A stretch of DNA of 14,228 nt from Clostridiales bacterium. GTDB lineage: Bacteria; Bacillota; Clostridia; Oscillospirales; Oscillospiraceae. Both the position numbers and the translations under genes were made by a program. The notes beneath the pieces are model-generated. The model made no database searches. It had not been told where the DNA came from and saw only the letters and a list, made by a program, of their open reading frames with translations. Where the stretch lies: positions 1-14,228 of the forward strand of contig JAJQAS010000068.1 of the NCBI GenBank assembly GCA_021203685.1. The letters run 5' to 3'. Every line of letters begins with the position of its first letter. The first letter of the stretch is position 1. Below are positions 1-6,090 of the stretch, one piece after another.

Positions 1-38
1 TTCAATCGCTATGGATTTTTTAGGTGTTCAACTTCATT

Positions 39-98
39 TTACAATCGACCGATTCCTTTTACAACATCTAAATACTCTATTCGCTTCGTTCCTTTCAT
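39..98 (-). pseudogene. 5' stump of an acyltransferase-family (Acyl_transf_3) membrane protein gene
   Basis: On the minus strand an ATG at 98, preceded by an AAAGGAAG ribosome site, opens a 19-codon frame that stops at TAA (39-41). Its residues include RIEYLDVVKGIG, which matches the very conserved N-terminus of integral-membrane acyltransferases of the Acyl_transf_3 family (usually R-x-x-x-L-D-x-x-K-G-I-x-I, then a first membrane helix). Intact members are about 330-400 residues with about ten membrane helices and O-acetylate cell-surface sugars. Here the frame ends where the first helix should begin, and the bases 1-38 beyond the stop do not resume the family sequence in any frame I checked. 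It is therefore a dead fragment. The family call rests on a short motif only. Confidence 0.5.
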
Positions 99-185
99 CA
101 AAGGTCTTCCTTTCAATGTTTCCGCATTTTCCCACAATGCGCGACTGCAAACCATATATTAGCATATCAAATGTTAATTAGCAAC

Positions 186-269
186 AGAAGATTTGATGAA
201 ACTTTGATTTCTTATATTGGCGTATTACAGTCATCCCCAGCCATCCAAGGCTATTTAATCAGATCTTCC
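186..269 (-). repeat. Partial/degenerate copy of the MITE-like element found at 9856-10015
   Basis: Bases 236-269 match the reverse complement of the left end of the 160-bp element at 9856-10015, including its terminal inverted repeat (reads GGAAGATCTGATTAAAT on the minus strand, against GGAAGCTCTGATTAAAT in the intact copy). A degenerate inverted partner, AGAAGATTTGATGAAA, lies at about 184-199. If this is the other end, the copy is only about 85 bp and internally deleted. There is no clear target duplication. Confidence 0.55.
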
Positions 270-420
270 TTTGCTTATTGTCAACATTTGTGTCCTGTTC
301 TTTCAAGCTGATGACAAAAAAAGTAACCGCCCCTAGCCCCAACTACGGCGGTTACCTCTAGTAACTGAAACCGGGGGCCAACCGTTGCCGGGCAGCGCCC
401 TCGTTCTGTTTTTAGTATAC
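259..420 (+). other. Possible 3' relic of a small holin-like (type I) toxin gene
   Basis: A short plus-strand frame (259-336) ends with a hydrophobic stretch followed by DDKKSNRP and a TAG inside a hairpin. It is followed by a second GC-rich block (about 370-405, with CCAACCG and GCGCCCTC) and a TAGTATA run. From memory, small holin-like toxin genes of Firmicutes share this plan: a short hydrophobic peptide with a Lys-rich tail whose stop lies next to an AACCGCC/GGCGGTT hairpin. No start codon with a ribosome site is visible, so it would be a remnant. This is a memory-based resemblance, not a firm family assignment. Confidence 0.25.
316..355 (-). terminator. Intrinsic terminator, minus strand
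   Basis: The 9-bp stem GTAACCGCC (323-331) / GGCGGTTAC (347-355) is followed on the minus strand by seven T (316-322). It lies about 150 bp beyond the spo0A stop and is the only convincing minus-strand terminator downstream of it, so it may end the spo0A transcript. Confidence 0.6.
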
Positions 421-455
421 CCGCAAACGCGGGGTTTGTCAATTTCTTTTTCGCC

Positions 456-490
456 GGGAGCGCTGTAGGTGAAAAAACCGCAGCGCTCCC
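456..490. other. Hairpin immediately 3' of spo0A
   Basis: A perfect 10-bp inverted repeat, GGGAGCGCTG / CAGCGCTCCC, with a 15-nt loop lies 10 bp past the spo0A stop. No T-run follows it on the minus strand, so it may stabilise the mRNA 3' end or assist the terminator further on rather than terminate alone. Confidence 0.5.
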
Positions 491-500
491 CTTTTCCCGG

Positions 501-1250
501 TCAGCGGGCCTTCTGCTGGAGCTGGAGCCGGTCGGCGATCATGGCGATGAACTCGCTGTTGGTGGGCTTGCCCTTGGCGTTGGACACGGTGTAACCGAAG
601 TACTTTTGCAGGGTCTCGATGTCGCCCCGGTCCCAGGCCACCTCGATGGCGTGGCGAATGGCCCGCTCCACCCGGCTGGCGGTGGTGCCGTAGCGTTTTG
701 CCACCTCCGGGTAGAGCACCTTGGTGACGGCGTTGATGACATCCATGTTGTCGATGGTGATGAGGATGGCCTCCCGCAGGTACTGATAGCCCTTGATGTG
801 GGCGGGGACGCCGATCTCGTGGATGATGGAAGTCACCAGCGTCTCCAGGCTCTGGCTCTGGGGGCGGCTGGGCTTCGCGCCCTGCAGCTGCCGCAGCCGC
901 TCCACCACGGCGGAGGTGCGGCAGGGCTTGAGCAGGAAAAAGTCGGCCCCCAGCTCCGCCGCCTGTTTGACCAGATTGCCCCGCAGAAAGTTGGACAGCA
1001 CCAGCGTCAGCGGCCGCGATCCCTGCATCCGGCTCATTTCTTCCAGCAGCTGCATCCCATCCATATTTTTCAGCACCGTATCCATCACCAGTACGTCTAT
1101 GTCTGGGGCATTTTGCAGGCAGCTGATGGCCTTTTCGCCGTCCTCAGTGGAAAAAACCACCTCCAGGTCGTCCTCCCTGTCGATCATTTCACCCAGCAGC
1201 GTGCGAAATTCCTCGTCCGCGTCCGCGATCATCACTTTTGTTGTGTTCAT
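501..1250 (-). CDS. spo0A: Spo0A, master response regulator of sporulation
   Basis: A 249-residue phosphorelay response regulator and DNA-binding protein that commits the cell to sporulation. The receiver domain spans about residues 4-122, with Asp57 as phosphate acceptor (VLVMD), Ser86 and Lys108. The C-terminal Spo0A domain (about 134-247) is near-identical to other Spo0A proteins: IIHEIGVPAHIKGYQYLREA, recognition-helix region TTASRVERAIRHAIEVAW (189-206) and KPTNSEFIAMIADRL. The start at 1250 was chosen because AAGGAG lies 8 nt upstream and the residues align with the family N-terminus. The open frame further upstream to 1445 is not Spo0A-like. The receiver is atypical: the usual acidic pair is Asp10-Ala11 (Asp12 next door), and the Pro normally three or four residues after the phosphorylated Asp is replaced (DTVLKNMDG). 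Unlike in Bacillus, no spoIVB lies upstream. Identity is certain. Confidence 0.98.
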   Translation of the reverse strand: MNTTKVMIADADEEFRTLLGEMIDREDDLEVVFSTEDGEKAISCLQNAPDIDVLVMDTVLKNMDGMQLLEEMSRMQGSRPLTLVLSNFLRGNLVKQAAELGADFFLLKPCRTSAVVERLRQLQGAKPSRPQSQSLETLVTSIIHEIGVPAHIKGYQYLREAILITIDNMDVINAVTKVLYPEVAKRYGTTASRVERAIRHAIEVAWDRGDIETLQKYFGYTVSNAKGKPTNSEFIAMIADRLQLQQKAR

Positions 1251-1342
1251 CTTCCCATCTCCTTTTGATTGGTCATGATAGATTTGGCCCATGCCCCCAC
1301 CTGCGGGGTTCGTGGGTTTCTTCTCCAACAATGTAACATAAA

Positions 1343-1444
1343 TGACGAAATAAGACAACCAATATCCTTCGACTTTGTGCGACATATACAATAATATTTC
1401 GGCACGTTGTAACAATATTCTTTTTTCTTCGACCGGATTCGTCA
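1343..1444 (-). promoter_or_regulatory. Candidate spo0A control region with 0A-box-like sites
   Basis: Two exact TGNCGAA sites (TGACGAA at 1343-1349 on plus and at 1438-1444 on minus) and two 6-of-7 matches (AGTCGAA at 1368-1374 and GGTCGAA at 1428-1434, both minus) lie within 102 bp, 93-194 bp upstream of the spo0A start. The minus strand at 1362-1370 also reads GAAGGATAT, which fits the sigma-H -35 pattern RNAGGAWWW, but I see no good -10 at the expected distance. Autoregulation by Spo0A and sigma-H is established in Bacillus. Applying it here is inference. Confidence 0.45.
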
Positions 1445-1565
1445 AAATAAAAGGAAATGTTTTTTCGTTGTTCCTGCTGTGCAGCCTTTGCGGGGCATTT
1501 CCCCGCCGCCAGGCGGCGCTGCCGCAAAAAGGAGGCGCGTCTCCGCTCTCTGTCCCCTCCTCAGC

Positions 1566-1613
1566 AAAAAAACGCCGCCGGGTCTGCTCTCTGGTCAGGC
1601 AGACCCGGCGGCG
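1566..1613 (-). terminator. Strong intrinsic terminator of the VanZ-like gene
   Basis: A perfect 15-bp inverted repeat (1573-1587 and 1599-1613, CGCCGCCGGGTCTGC and its complement) with an 11-nt loop is followed on the minus strand by seven T (1566-1572). It sits about 40 bp after the stop of the VanZ-like gene and insulates spo0A from upstream transcription. Confidence 0.9.
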
Positions 1614-1651
1614 ACTGTCAAATCACACGCGGCGGGAGGGACATCGTCCCT

Positions 1652-3043
1652 TTATTTGAGCGCGGGAACGGAGATCGGCTCGGTCGCTTCTCCGTTGACC
1701 GTACAGGAAAAGGTATAGATCGGTTGGTAGTACCCCTTGGAGTCGGTGGCATAGGTCAGCTGGCAGTCGGTGACGGTCAGCTGATCGCCCCTCTGGAGGT
1801 CCTGTTCCCGCGAAAAGCGGCCCTGCTCCACCAACCGATAGGCTTCGGCCGGGGAGAGGATCTCCGCCGACCGGACATATTGATAGGTGGCCATGGTGCT
1901 GGTGATGTCGGCAGGGATATCCCCACGGGTCAGGGTGATGACCAGCGTTCCGGCGGTGAAGTCGTTTTGGTAGGTGGCCAGATCCTCCGGTCCCTCCAGG
2001 TCCCAGCGAAGGCTCCCGTTTTCTCCCAGACTATAGACAGCGGCGCCGTCCAGCAGCTGGTTTTCCGTCAGCCAGCTCTCCCATCGCCAGCGGACGCTGT
2101 CCAGCGAACCGGAGACAGAGACGCCTTCCTCCTGGGAGGAAAACTGCCAGCTGCCGTCCCGCAGAGAGATGGAAAAGGTGTACGCCCGCTCGTCTTCACC
2201 GGACAGCGTGAACTGCCGCTGGCTGCCGGTCTGGAGGACGGTGGAGGACAGGTCCAGGTTCAGCTCTGTGGCCAGCAGGGAGGCGATGGTGTCGCCGGGG
2301 CGGGCGGTGGTGGAGATGGAGTTCCGATAGACAGAGGCGGTGCCTCCCTTTTCTGAGAGGGTGGTATCCAGCGTCAGGGTCACGCCTCCTATGGACTGAC
2401 GGTAGGAAGGGGCGAGAGACAGGTTGCCGACTTCGCTCCCATAATAGACCGAGAAGGCGCCCCCCAGTGCCACCAGGCAGCACACCGGCAGCACCAGCGC
2501 CCTGACCACCGGCGGCCCCAACTGCTCCCTGTGCCAGATGGCCCAGAGGAGCCTGCCCACAAAGAAGCCTACCAGGGTGCCCAAGGTGTTCAGCAGCAGG
2601 TCGTCCAGGATAAAATTGCCCCGCTCCAGGAGAAACTTGGCGCAGCTCAGCGTCGCCGTGCAGGAAAAGGAGGCGGGCAGCAGCCAGCGCAGCCGCCAGA
2701 ACGGCTCCCCAAGCAGGGCGGCCAGCAGCCCCAGCGGCACGAAGAGGGCGAATTGCAGCAGAATTTGCAGCAGCTCCCTCAGCGACCACTGGTTCCAGGC
2801 GGAGCGGAAGGCGCTCAGCAGGTGGAGGTTGGCCTGGCTGGAGGTGTTGCCGGGGAACAGCAGCACCAGGACCACCGCCGCCGCCGCCCAGACAGAGAGG
2901 ATGGTCAGCATCACGCTCTGGCTGGTTTGCAGCGCCTGGTCCAGCCTGCGCCATTGGCGGCGGATCGCCAGGGACAAAACCAGAGCCACCAGCAAGGCGA
3001 TGGCCAGCGGGATCGCGTTTTTCAGGGATAAGAGAAGCTCCAT
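1652..3043 (-). CDS. VanZ-like multi-pass membrane protein with large extracellular C-terminal domain
   Basis: 463 residues. The N-terminal 200 hold about six hydrophobic segments (roughly 8-27, 44-64, 91-112, 118-138, 147-169, 178-200). Residues 96-165 carry the VanZ pattern: FALFVPLGLLAALL, a second helix, then FILDDLLLNTLGTLVGFFVG. VanZ-family proteins confer low-level teicoplanin resistance in some enterococci, but most members have no known role. The C-terminal 260 residues are soluble and rich in beta-prone Ser/Thr sequence. They end in a segment (AYRLVEQGRF, then YYQPIYTFSC near the end) resembling the secreted domains of Firmicute envelope proteins. That makes it about three times the usual VanZ length, a fusion. 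The start at 3043 follows AGGAGG by 6 nt; the longer frame to 3241 lacks such a site. Function beyond the envelope is unknown. Confidence 0.8.
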   Translation of the reverse strand: MELLLSLKNAIPLAIALLVALVLSLAIRRQWRRLDQALQTSQSVMLTILSVWAAAAVVLVLLFPGNTSSQANLHLLSAFRSAWNQWSLRELLQILLQFALFVPLGLLAALLGEPFWRLRWLLPASFSCTATLSCAKFLLERGNFILDDLLLNTLGTLVGFFVGRLLWAIWHREQLGPPVVRALVLPVCCLVALGGAFSVYYGSEVGNLSLAPSYRQSIGGVTLTLDTTLSEKGGTASVYRNSISTTARPGDTIASLLATELNLDLSSTVLQTGSQRQFTLSGEDERAYTFSISLRDGSWQFSSQEEGVSVSGSLDSVRWRWESWLTENQLLDGAAVYSLGENGSLRWDLEGPEDLATYQNDFTAGTLVITLTRGDIPADITSTMATYQYVRSAEILSPAEAYRLVEQGRFSREQDLQRGDQLTVTDCQLTYATDSKGYYQPIYTFSCTVNGEATEPISVPALK

Positions 3044-3100
3044 GAGATCCTCCTGACAGCGGCAAACGGCCGCTGGATACACAGTTTGCGGGATTCTTTC

Positions 3101-3109
3101 AGTATAGCA
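3101..3109 (-). promoter_or_regulatory. Candidate extended -10 promoter for the VanZ-like gene
   Basis: On the minus strand TGC-TATACT lies about 58 bp upstream of the VanZ-like start. The TGn extension could compensate for the absence of a recognisable -35 element. It is divergent from the promoter at 3246. Confidence 0.4.
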
Positions 3110-3245
3110 GAAAACGAAAAAAGAGAAAGGGGAAATTGCGAAGCTTTTGTGAATAAACCGTGAAAAGGGCGGCAAATCCCAAGACGTGGTGTTCCATATC
3201 AGATAACAGGGTGAGAGAAATGAGATGAACGAAAGAGGCATACTA

Positions 3246-3273
3246 TTGACAAGCGGCGGTTTTGAAGTATAAT
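3246..3273 (+). promoter_or_regulatory. Consensus sigma-A promoter of the DUF1836 gene
   Basis: An exact TTGACA (3246-3251) and exact TATAAT (3268-3273) are separated by 16 bp. The predicted start near 3280 gives a leader of about 60 nt containing a hairpin (3289-3311). Confidence 0.85.
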
Positions 3274-3288
3274 GGAATCAGTTTCGGC

Positions 3289-3311
3289 GGCACGGTTGCG
3301 CGGACCGTGCC
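3289..3311 (+). promoter_or_regulatory. Leader hairpin followed by a T-rich run (possible attenuator)
   Basis: A perfect 8-bp stem GGCACGGT / ACCGTGCC with a 7-nt loop begins about 10 nt after the predicted start point and is followed by TTTTGTCTCT. It looks like a weak intrinsic terminator inside the leader, just before the AAGGAGG of the DUF1836 gene. It may attenuate transcription or shield the mRNA 5' end. Confidence 0.4.
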
Positions 3312-3341
3312 TTTTGTCTCTAAAAAAGGAGGAACCCGGAC

Positions 3342-3854
3342 ATGGAACCCAATCAGGCGTTTGCACAGAGCCTGCGGGAGGCCAGTCTCCCGCGGTACAG
3401 CCAGCTGCCCACGCTGGAGCTGTATAAGGACCAGCTGGTGGAACTGACCAACGGCTACCTGGCCCCGTTTTTCCTGGGGGAAACAGCTGTGACCGACACG
3501 ATGGTCAACAACTACGTCAAGCTCAAGGTCATCGCGCCGCCGGTGAAAAAGCGTTACCGCCGGGAGCAGCTGGCCCAGCTGATTTTGACCTGCCTGCTGA
3601 AAAAAGTCCTCTCCATTGCGGAGGTGCGGCAGCTGCTGGCGGTACAGGTGCAGGAGGACGCCATCGAGGCGGGGTACGACTATTTCTGCCAACGGATGGA
3701 ACAGGCGGTCCGCGCCGTGGGCGGCGACAGCGGCCTCTGGCAGCCCGCTGAGGGGGACAGCTCCCCCAGGGAGGCGCTGCTGGACCACGCCATCTGCTCC
3801 TTCGTCCACAAGCTGTACTTCGAGCGGATTTTGGCGGAGCAAAATGACAATTAG
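3342..3854 (+). CDS. DUF1836 domain protein, putative helix-turn-helix regulator
   Basis: 170 residues. Residues 16-100 match the DUF1836 pattern: LPRYSQLPTLELYKDQLVEL, then VTDTMVNNYVKLKVIAPPVK and KRYRREQLAQLILTCLLKKVLS. The middle part (TDTMVNNYVK...KRYRREQLAQL) resembles the MerR-type winged helix, in which a short helix pair is followed by Tyr-Arg and a helix that fixes the operator. DUF1836 proteins are widespread in Firmicutes, and no specific target is known to me. The C-terminal 70 residues are helical and less conserved. AAGGAGG at 3327-3333 supports the start. The gene appears monocistronic, with its own consensus promoter. A DNA-binding role is inference from the fold-like pattern. 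Confidence 0.85.
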   Translation: MEPNQAFAQSLREASLPRYSQLPTLELYKDQLVELTNGYLAPFFLGETAVTDTMVNNYVKLKVIAPPVKKRYRREQLAQLILTCLLKKVLSIAEVRQLLAVQVQEDAIEAGYDYFCQRMEQAVRAVGGDSGLWQPAEGDSSPREALLDHAICSFVHKLYFERILAEQNDN

Positions 3855-3912
3855 CAATTCGCAATGTGCAATGTGCAATTATGGAACAGCCTGTCCATAG
3901 CGCATTGCATCT
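3855..3912. repeat. GCAAT-rich short repeat forming a hairpin
   Basis: Directly after the DUF1836 stop the sequence repeats GCAAT units (GCAATTCGCAATGTGCAATG). These pair with a downstream half: TGCAATG...ATGGA (3867-3885) against TCCAT...CATTGCA (3894-3909) around an 8-nt loop. A modest pyrimidine-rich tract follows. It could be a 3' end structure or a small dispersed repeat. No second copy is in this window. Confidence 0.4.
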
Positions 3913-4020
3913 TCCTCTTTTGTGCTGTTTTGGACTTCCATATATTGTAGCGGCACAAAAAATACCGCAGGATTTTTCTGGATGAATCGATTTCACGCTC
4001 AATCGTCAAAGGAGGCTTCA

Positions 4021-4755
4021 ATGGCAGAACAACTGCGGCTGGACAAATTGCTGGCCGACACCGGCCTGTGGAGCCGGAAGGAAGCCCGGGACCTGATCCG
4101 GCGGGGACAGGTCACGGTGGACGGGGCCGTGGTGAAGCAGCCGGAGGCCAAAGTGGACCCGGCGAGTGCGTCCCTGACGGCGGCGGGCCAGCCGGTACGC
4201 TGGCAAAAATACACTTATATTATGATGAACAAGCCGGGCGGCGTCCTCACCGCCACAGAGGACCGGCGGCAGCCCACGGTGCTGGATCTGCTGCCCCCGG
4301 AGCTGCGGCGAAAGCAGCTGCGCCCGGTGGGCCGACTGGACAAGGACACCGAGGGGCTGCTGCTGCTCACCGACGACGGAGCGCTGGCCCACCGGCTGCT
4401 GGCCCCCAGGTCCCACGTGGACAAGGTCTATTACGCCGAGACCGAGGGTACCGTGGACGACGGCGACGTCGCCGCCTTCGCCGCCGGGATGACGCTGGAG
4501 GACGGCCTGGTCTGCCAGAGCGCCGGGCTGGAGCGACTGGGGCCGGGCCGGTGTTTGGTCACCCTCCGGGAGGGGAAGTTCCACCAGGTCAAGCGGATGC
4601 TGGCCGCCCGGGGAAAGCCGGTGCGCTATCTCAGGCGGCGCTCCATGGGGCCGCTGACGCTGGACGAGGGGCTGGCGCCCGGGGACTGGCGTTCCCTGAC
4701 GGAGGCCGAAGTCGCCGTTCTCAGGAAAGAAATGGATTCCTGTTTCCGAAAATGA
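4021..4755 (+). CDS. RsuA/RluB-family 16S/23S rRNA pseudouridine synthase
   Basis: 244 residues. An N-terminal S4 RNA-binding domain (about 4-50, LRLDKLLADTGLWSRKEARD) is followed by the RsuA-type catalytic domain. The catalytic motif GRLDKDTEGLLLLTDDG (104-120) contains the invariant Asp107 that attacks the uridine C1'. The family motifs YIMMNKPGGVL (66-75) and FHQVKRMLAARG near the C-terminus are intact. Length fits the RsuA class (about 230-245). It converts one uridine in ribosomal RNA to pseudouridine. Firmicute members are usually annotated as 16S U516 synthases, but RluB (23S) is not excluded from sequence alone. AAAGGAGG 6 nt upstream of 4021 marks the start; the open frame back to 3922 lacks S4-like sequence. 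Confidence 0.92.
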   Translation: MAEQLRLDKLLADTGLWSRKEARDLIRRGQVTVDGAVVKQPEAKVDPASASLTAAGQPVRWQKYTYIMMNKPGGVLTATEDRRQPTVLDLLPPELRRKQLRPVGRLDKDTEGLLLLTDDGALAHRLLAPRSHVDKVYYAETEGTVDDGDVAAFAAGMTLEDGLVCQSAGLERLGPGRCLVTLREGKFHQVKRMLAARGKPVRYLRRRSMGPLTLDEGLAPGDWRSLTEAEVAVLRKEMDSCFRK

Positions 4756-4790
4756 TTCGTCAAATTCCACAAAAATTTTGGAGAAAACTA

Positions 4791-4819
4791 TTGAAATTGC
4801 GAAGAGAACCCGCTATAAT
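4791..4819 (+). promoter_or_regulatory. Sigma-A promoter of the PucR-type regulator gene
   Basis: TTGAAA (4791-4796), a 17-bp spacer and an exact TATAAT (4814-4819). An exact TGNCGAA (0A-box-like, minus strand, 4756-4762) lies 28 bp upstream of the -35. A 7-mer like this is expected several times in 14 kb by chance, so that site alone means little. Confidence 0.8.
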
Positions 4820-4877
4820 AAAAGACGATTAAAAACGCGAAACACGAGACAAAGACCTGAGAAGGAGGAGCGGCAGT

Positions 4878-5969
4878 ATGTCCAGCAGACTGTTTCAGAG
4901 CATTGTACTGCAAATGAAAGAGAGTACAGACCGTGCCATCGGTGTCATCGACATCGAGGGCAATGTCATTGCGTGCAATGACCTTCCCATTATTGGTGAG
5001 CATTGGCCCAACACGGTGGAGACCCTGAACGGGGACCGGGATGCCACCGTTGTCATCGACGGCAAAACCTTCAAATCCCTCAGCGGCTGGAGCGCCCAGT
5101 TCGACTACGCGGTCTTTGTCCGGGGCGACGACGCCGAGGCCAAGCTGATCTGCAACATGGCGGCGGTGGCCCTCAACGGCGTCAAGAGCTATTACGAGGA
5201 AAAATACGACAAGACCGCCTTCGTCAAGAACATCCTCACCGACAACATTCTGTTGGGCGACATCTACATTCGCGCCAAGGAACTGCACTTCGCCACCGAC
5301 GTGCCCCGGGCGGTGTTCCTGGTCCGCCCCATGGAGAGTGCGGACGTGGCTCTGCTGGACGCGGTCCAGGCCATGTTCCCCAACCGGCAGAACGACTTCG
5401 TCATCTCCGTCAACGAGAACGACGTGGTGCTGGTCAAGCAGATCCAGGAGGGCGTCAGCGGCAAGGAGCTCATCAAAACCGCCCAGCAGATCGAGGAGAC
5501 TGTCTCCGCCGAGCTCAAGCAGCGCATCGTCATCGGCATCGGCACCGTGGCCGAGCACCTGCGGGACCTGGCCCGGTCTTATAAGGAAGCCCAAATGGCC
5601 ATCGAGGTGGGCAAGGTCTTCGACACCGAGCGCAACGTCATCAACTACGACAACCTGGGCATCGGCCGCCTGATCTACCAGCTGCCCATCACCCTTTGCG
5701 AGATGTTCCTGCAGGAGGTCTTCAAGAAGAATCCCATCGACGCGCTGGATTCCGAGACCCTGTTCACCATCAACAAGTTCTTCGAGAACAACCTGAACGT
5801 CTCCGAGACCGCCCGGAAGCTCTTCGTCCACCGCAACACCCTGGTCTACCGGCTGGAGAAGATCAAAAAACTCACCGGTCTGGACCTGCGGGAGTTCGAC
5901 GACGCCATCACCTTCAAGGTGGCGCTGATGGTCAAGGAGTACCTGGTCTCCCGGGGAATCAATTCGTAA
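4878..5969 (+). CDS. PucR/CdaR-type transcriptional regulator
   Basis: 363 residues. The N-terminal part (about 1-110) has a sensor-like start (VIDIEGNVIACND) similar to GAF/diacid-sensing regions. The central part (about 130-280) fits the CdaR GGDEF-like domain, including VIGIGTVAEHLRDLARSYKEAQMA. The C-terminus (about 296-358) is the PucR-type helix-turn-helix: NVSETARKLFVHRNTLVYRL followed by EKIKKLTGLDLREFDDAI. Such proteins activate genes for purine, sugar-diacid or amino-acid use, with the ligand sensed by the N-terminal half. The ligand here is unknown, and no catabolic gene cluster is adjacent. AAGGAGG lies upstream of the ATG. The gene has its own promoter and a strong terminator, so it is a single-gene unit and probably acts elsewhere in the genome. 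Confidence 0.88.
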   Translation: MSSRLFQSIVLQMKESTDRAIGVIDIEGNVIACNDLPIIGEHWPNTVETLNGDRDATVVIDGKTFKSLSGWSAQFDYAVFVRGDDAEAKLICNMAAVALNGVKSYYEEKYDKTAFVKNILTDNILLGDIYIRAKELHFATDVPRAVFLVRPMESADVALLDAVQAMFPNRQNDFVISVNENDVVLVKQIQEGVSGKELIKTAQQIEETVSAELKQRIVIGIGTVAEHLRDLARSYKEAQMAIEVGKVFDTERNVINYDNLGIGRLIYQLPITLCEMFLQEVFKKNPIDALDSETLFTINKFFENNLNVSETARKLFVHRNTLVYRLEKIKKLTGLDLREFDDAITFKVALMVKEYLVSRGINS

Positions 5970-5983
5970 AACAGCAATTTAAC

Positions 5984-6016
5984 CTAAAAAGAGTGCGTTT
6001 TTACGCACTCTTTTTT
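5984..6016 (+). terminator. Intrinsic terminator of the PucR-type gene
   Basis: The stem GAGTGCG (5991-5997) / CGCACTC (6004-6010) is extended by flanking A and T runs and followed by six T (6011-6016). It lies 22 bp after the stop. Confidence 0.92.
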
Positions 6017-6049
6017 CATGCAAATTTTCATGAACCCCCCCCCGCAGTA

Positions 6050-6078
6050 TTGACATCCGGCAAAAAAATTGCTATACT
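6050..6078 (+). promoter_or_regulatory. Strong sigma-A promoter of the ftsEX unit
   Basis: An exact TTGACA (6050-6055), 17-bp spacer and TATACT (6073-6078). A run of nine C (6035-6043) lies 6 bp upstream of the -35, and an 0A-box-like site overlaps the predicted start point. Confidence 0.85.
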
Positions 6079-6079
6079 G

Positions 6080-6090
6080 TTTGTCGAAAT
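6080..6090 (+). promoter_or_regulatory. Candidate Spo0A box on the ftsE start point
   Basis: TTTGTCGAAAT contains the exact core TGTCGAA (6082-6088) with favourable T and A flanks. It lies 1 bp after the -10 and covers the predicted transcription start near 6085. A site here would fit repression by Spo0A. The cognate spo0A is in the same window. Binding itself is inference. Confidence 0.45.

Larger units (their letters stand above)
1..300. other. AT-rich decayed intergenic DNA
   Basis: This stretch is clearly poorer in G and C than the rest of the window and carries no intact gene. It contains a 19-codon gene stump (39-98, minus) and a partial copy of a small mobile element (186-269). The remainder shows nothing I can assign. 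The composition contrast and the broken gene suggest a remnant of transferred DNA (inference). Confidence 0.6.

Noticed and set aside
606..1268. Long plus-strand open frames opposite spo0A (and similar ones opposite other genes)
   Set aside because: They are mirror frames of GC-rich coding DNA, have no ribosome sites or family motifs, and lie over a certain gene.
1251..1445. 65-residue N-terminal extension of Spo0A
   Set aside because: The extension has no Spo0A similarity, and a good AAGGAG lies just before the ATG at 1250.
4756..4762. 0A-box-like TGACGAA upstream of the PucR-type gene
   Set aside because: A single 7-mer with one free position is expected several times in 14 kb, and its flanks are not favourable, so it is noted but not claimed.
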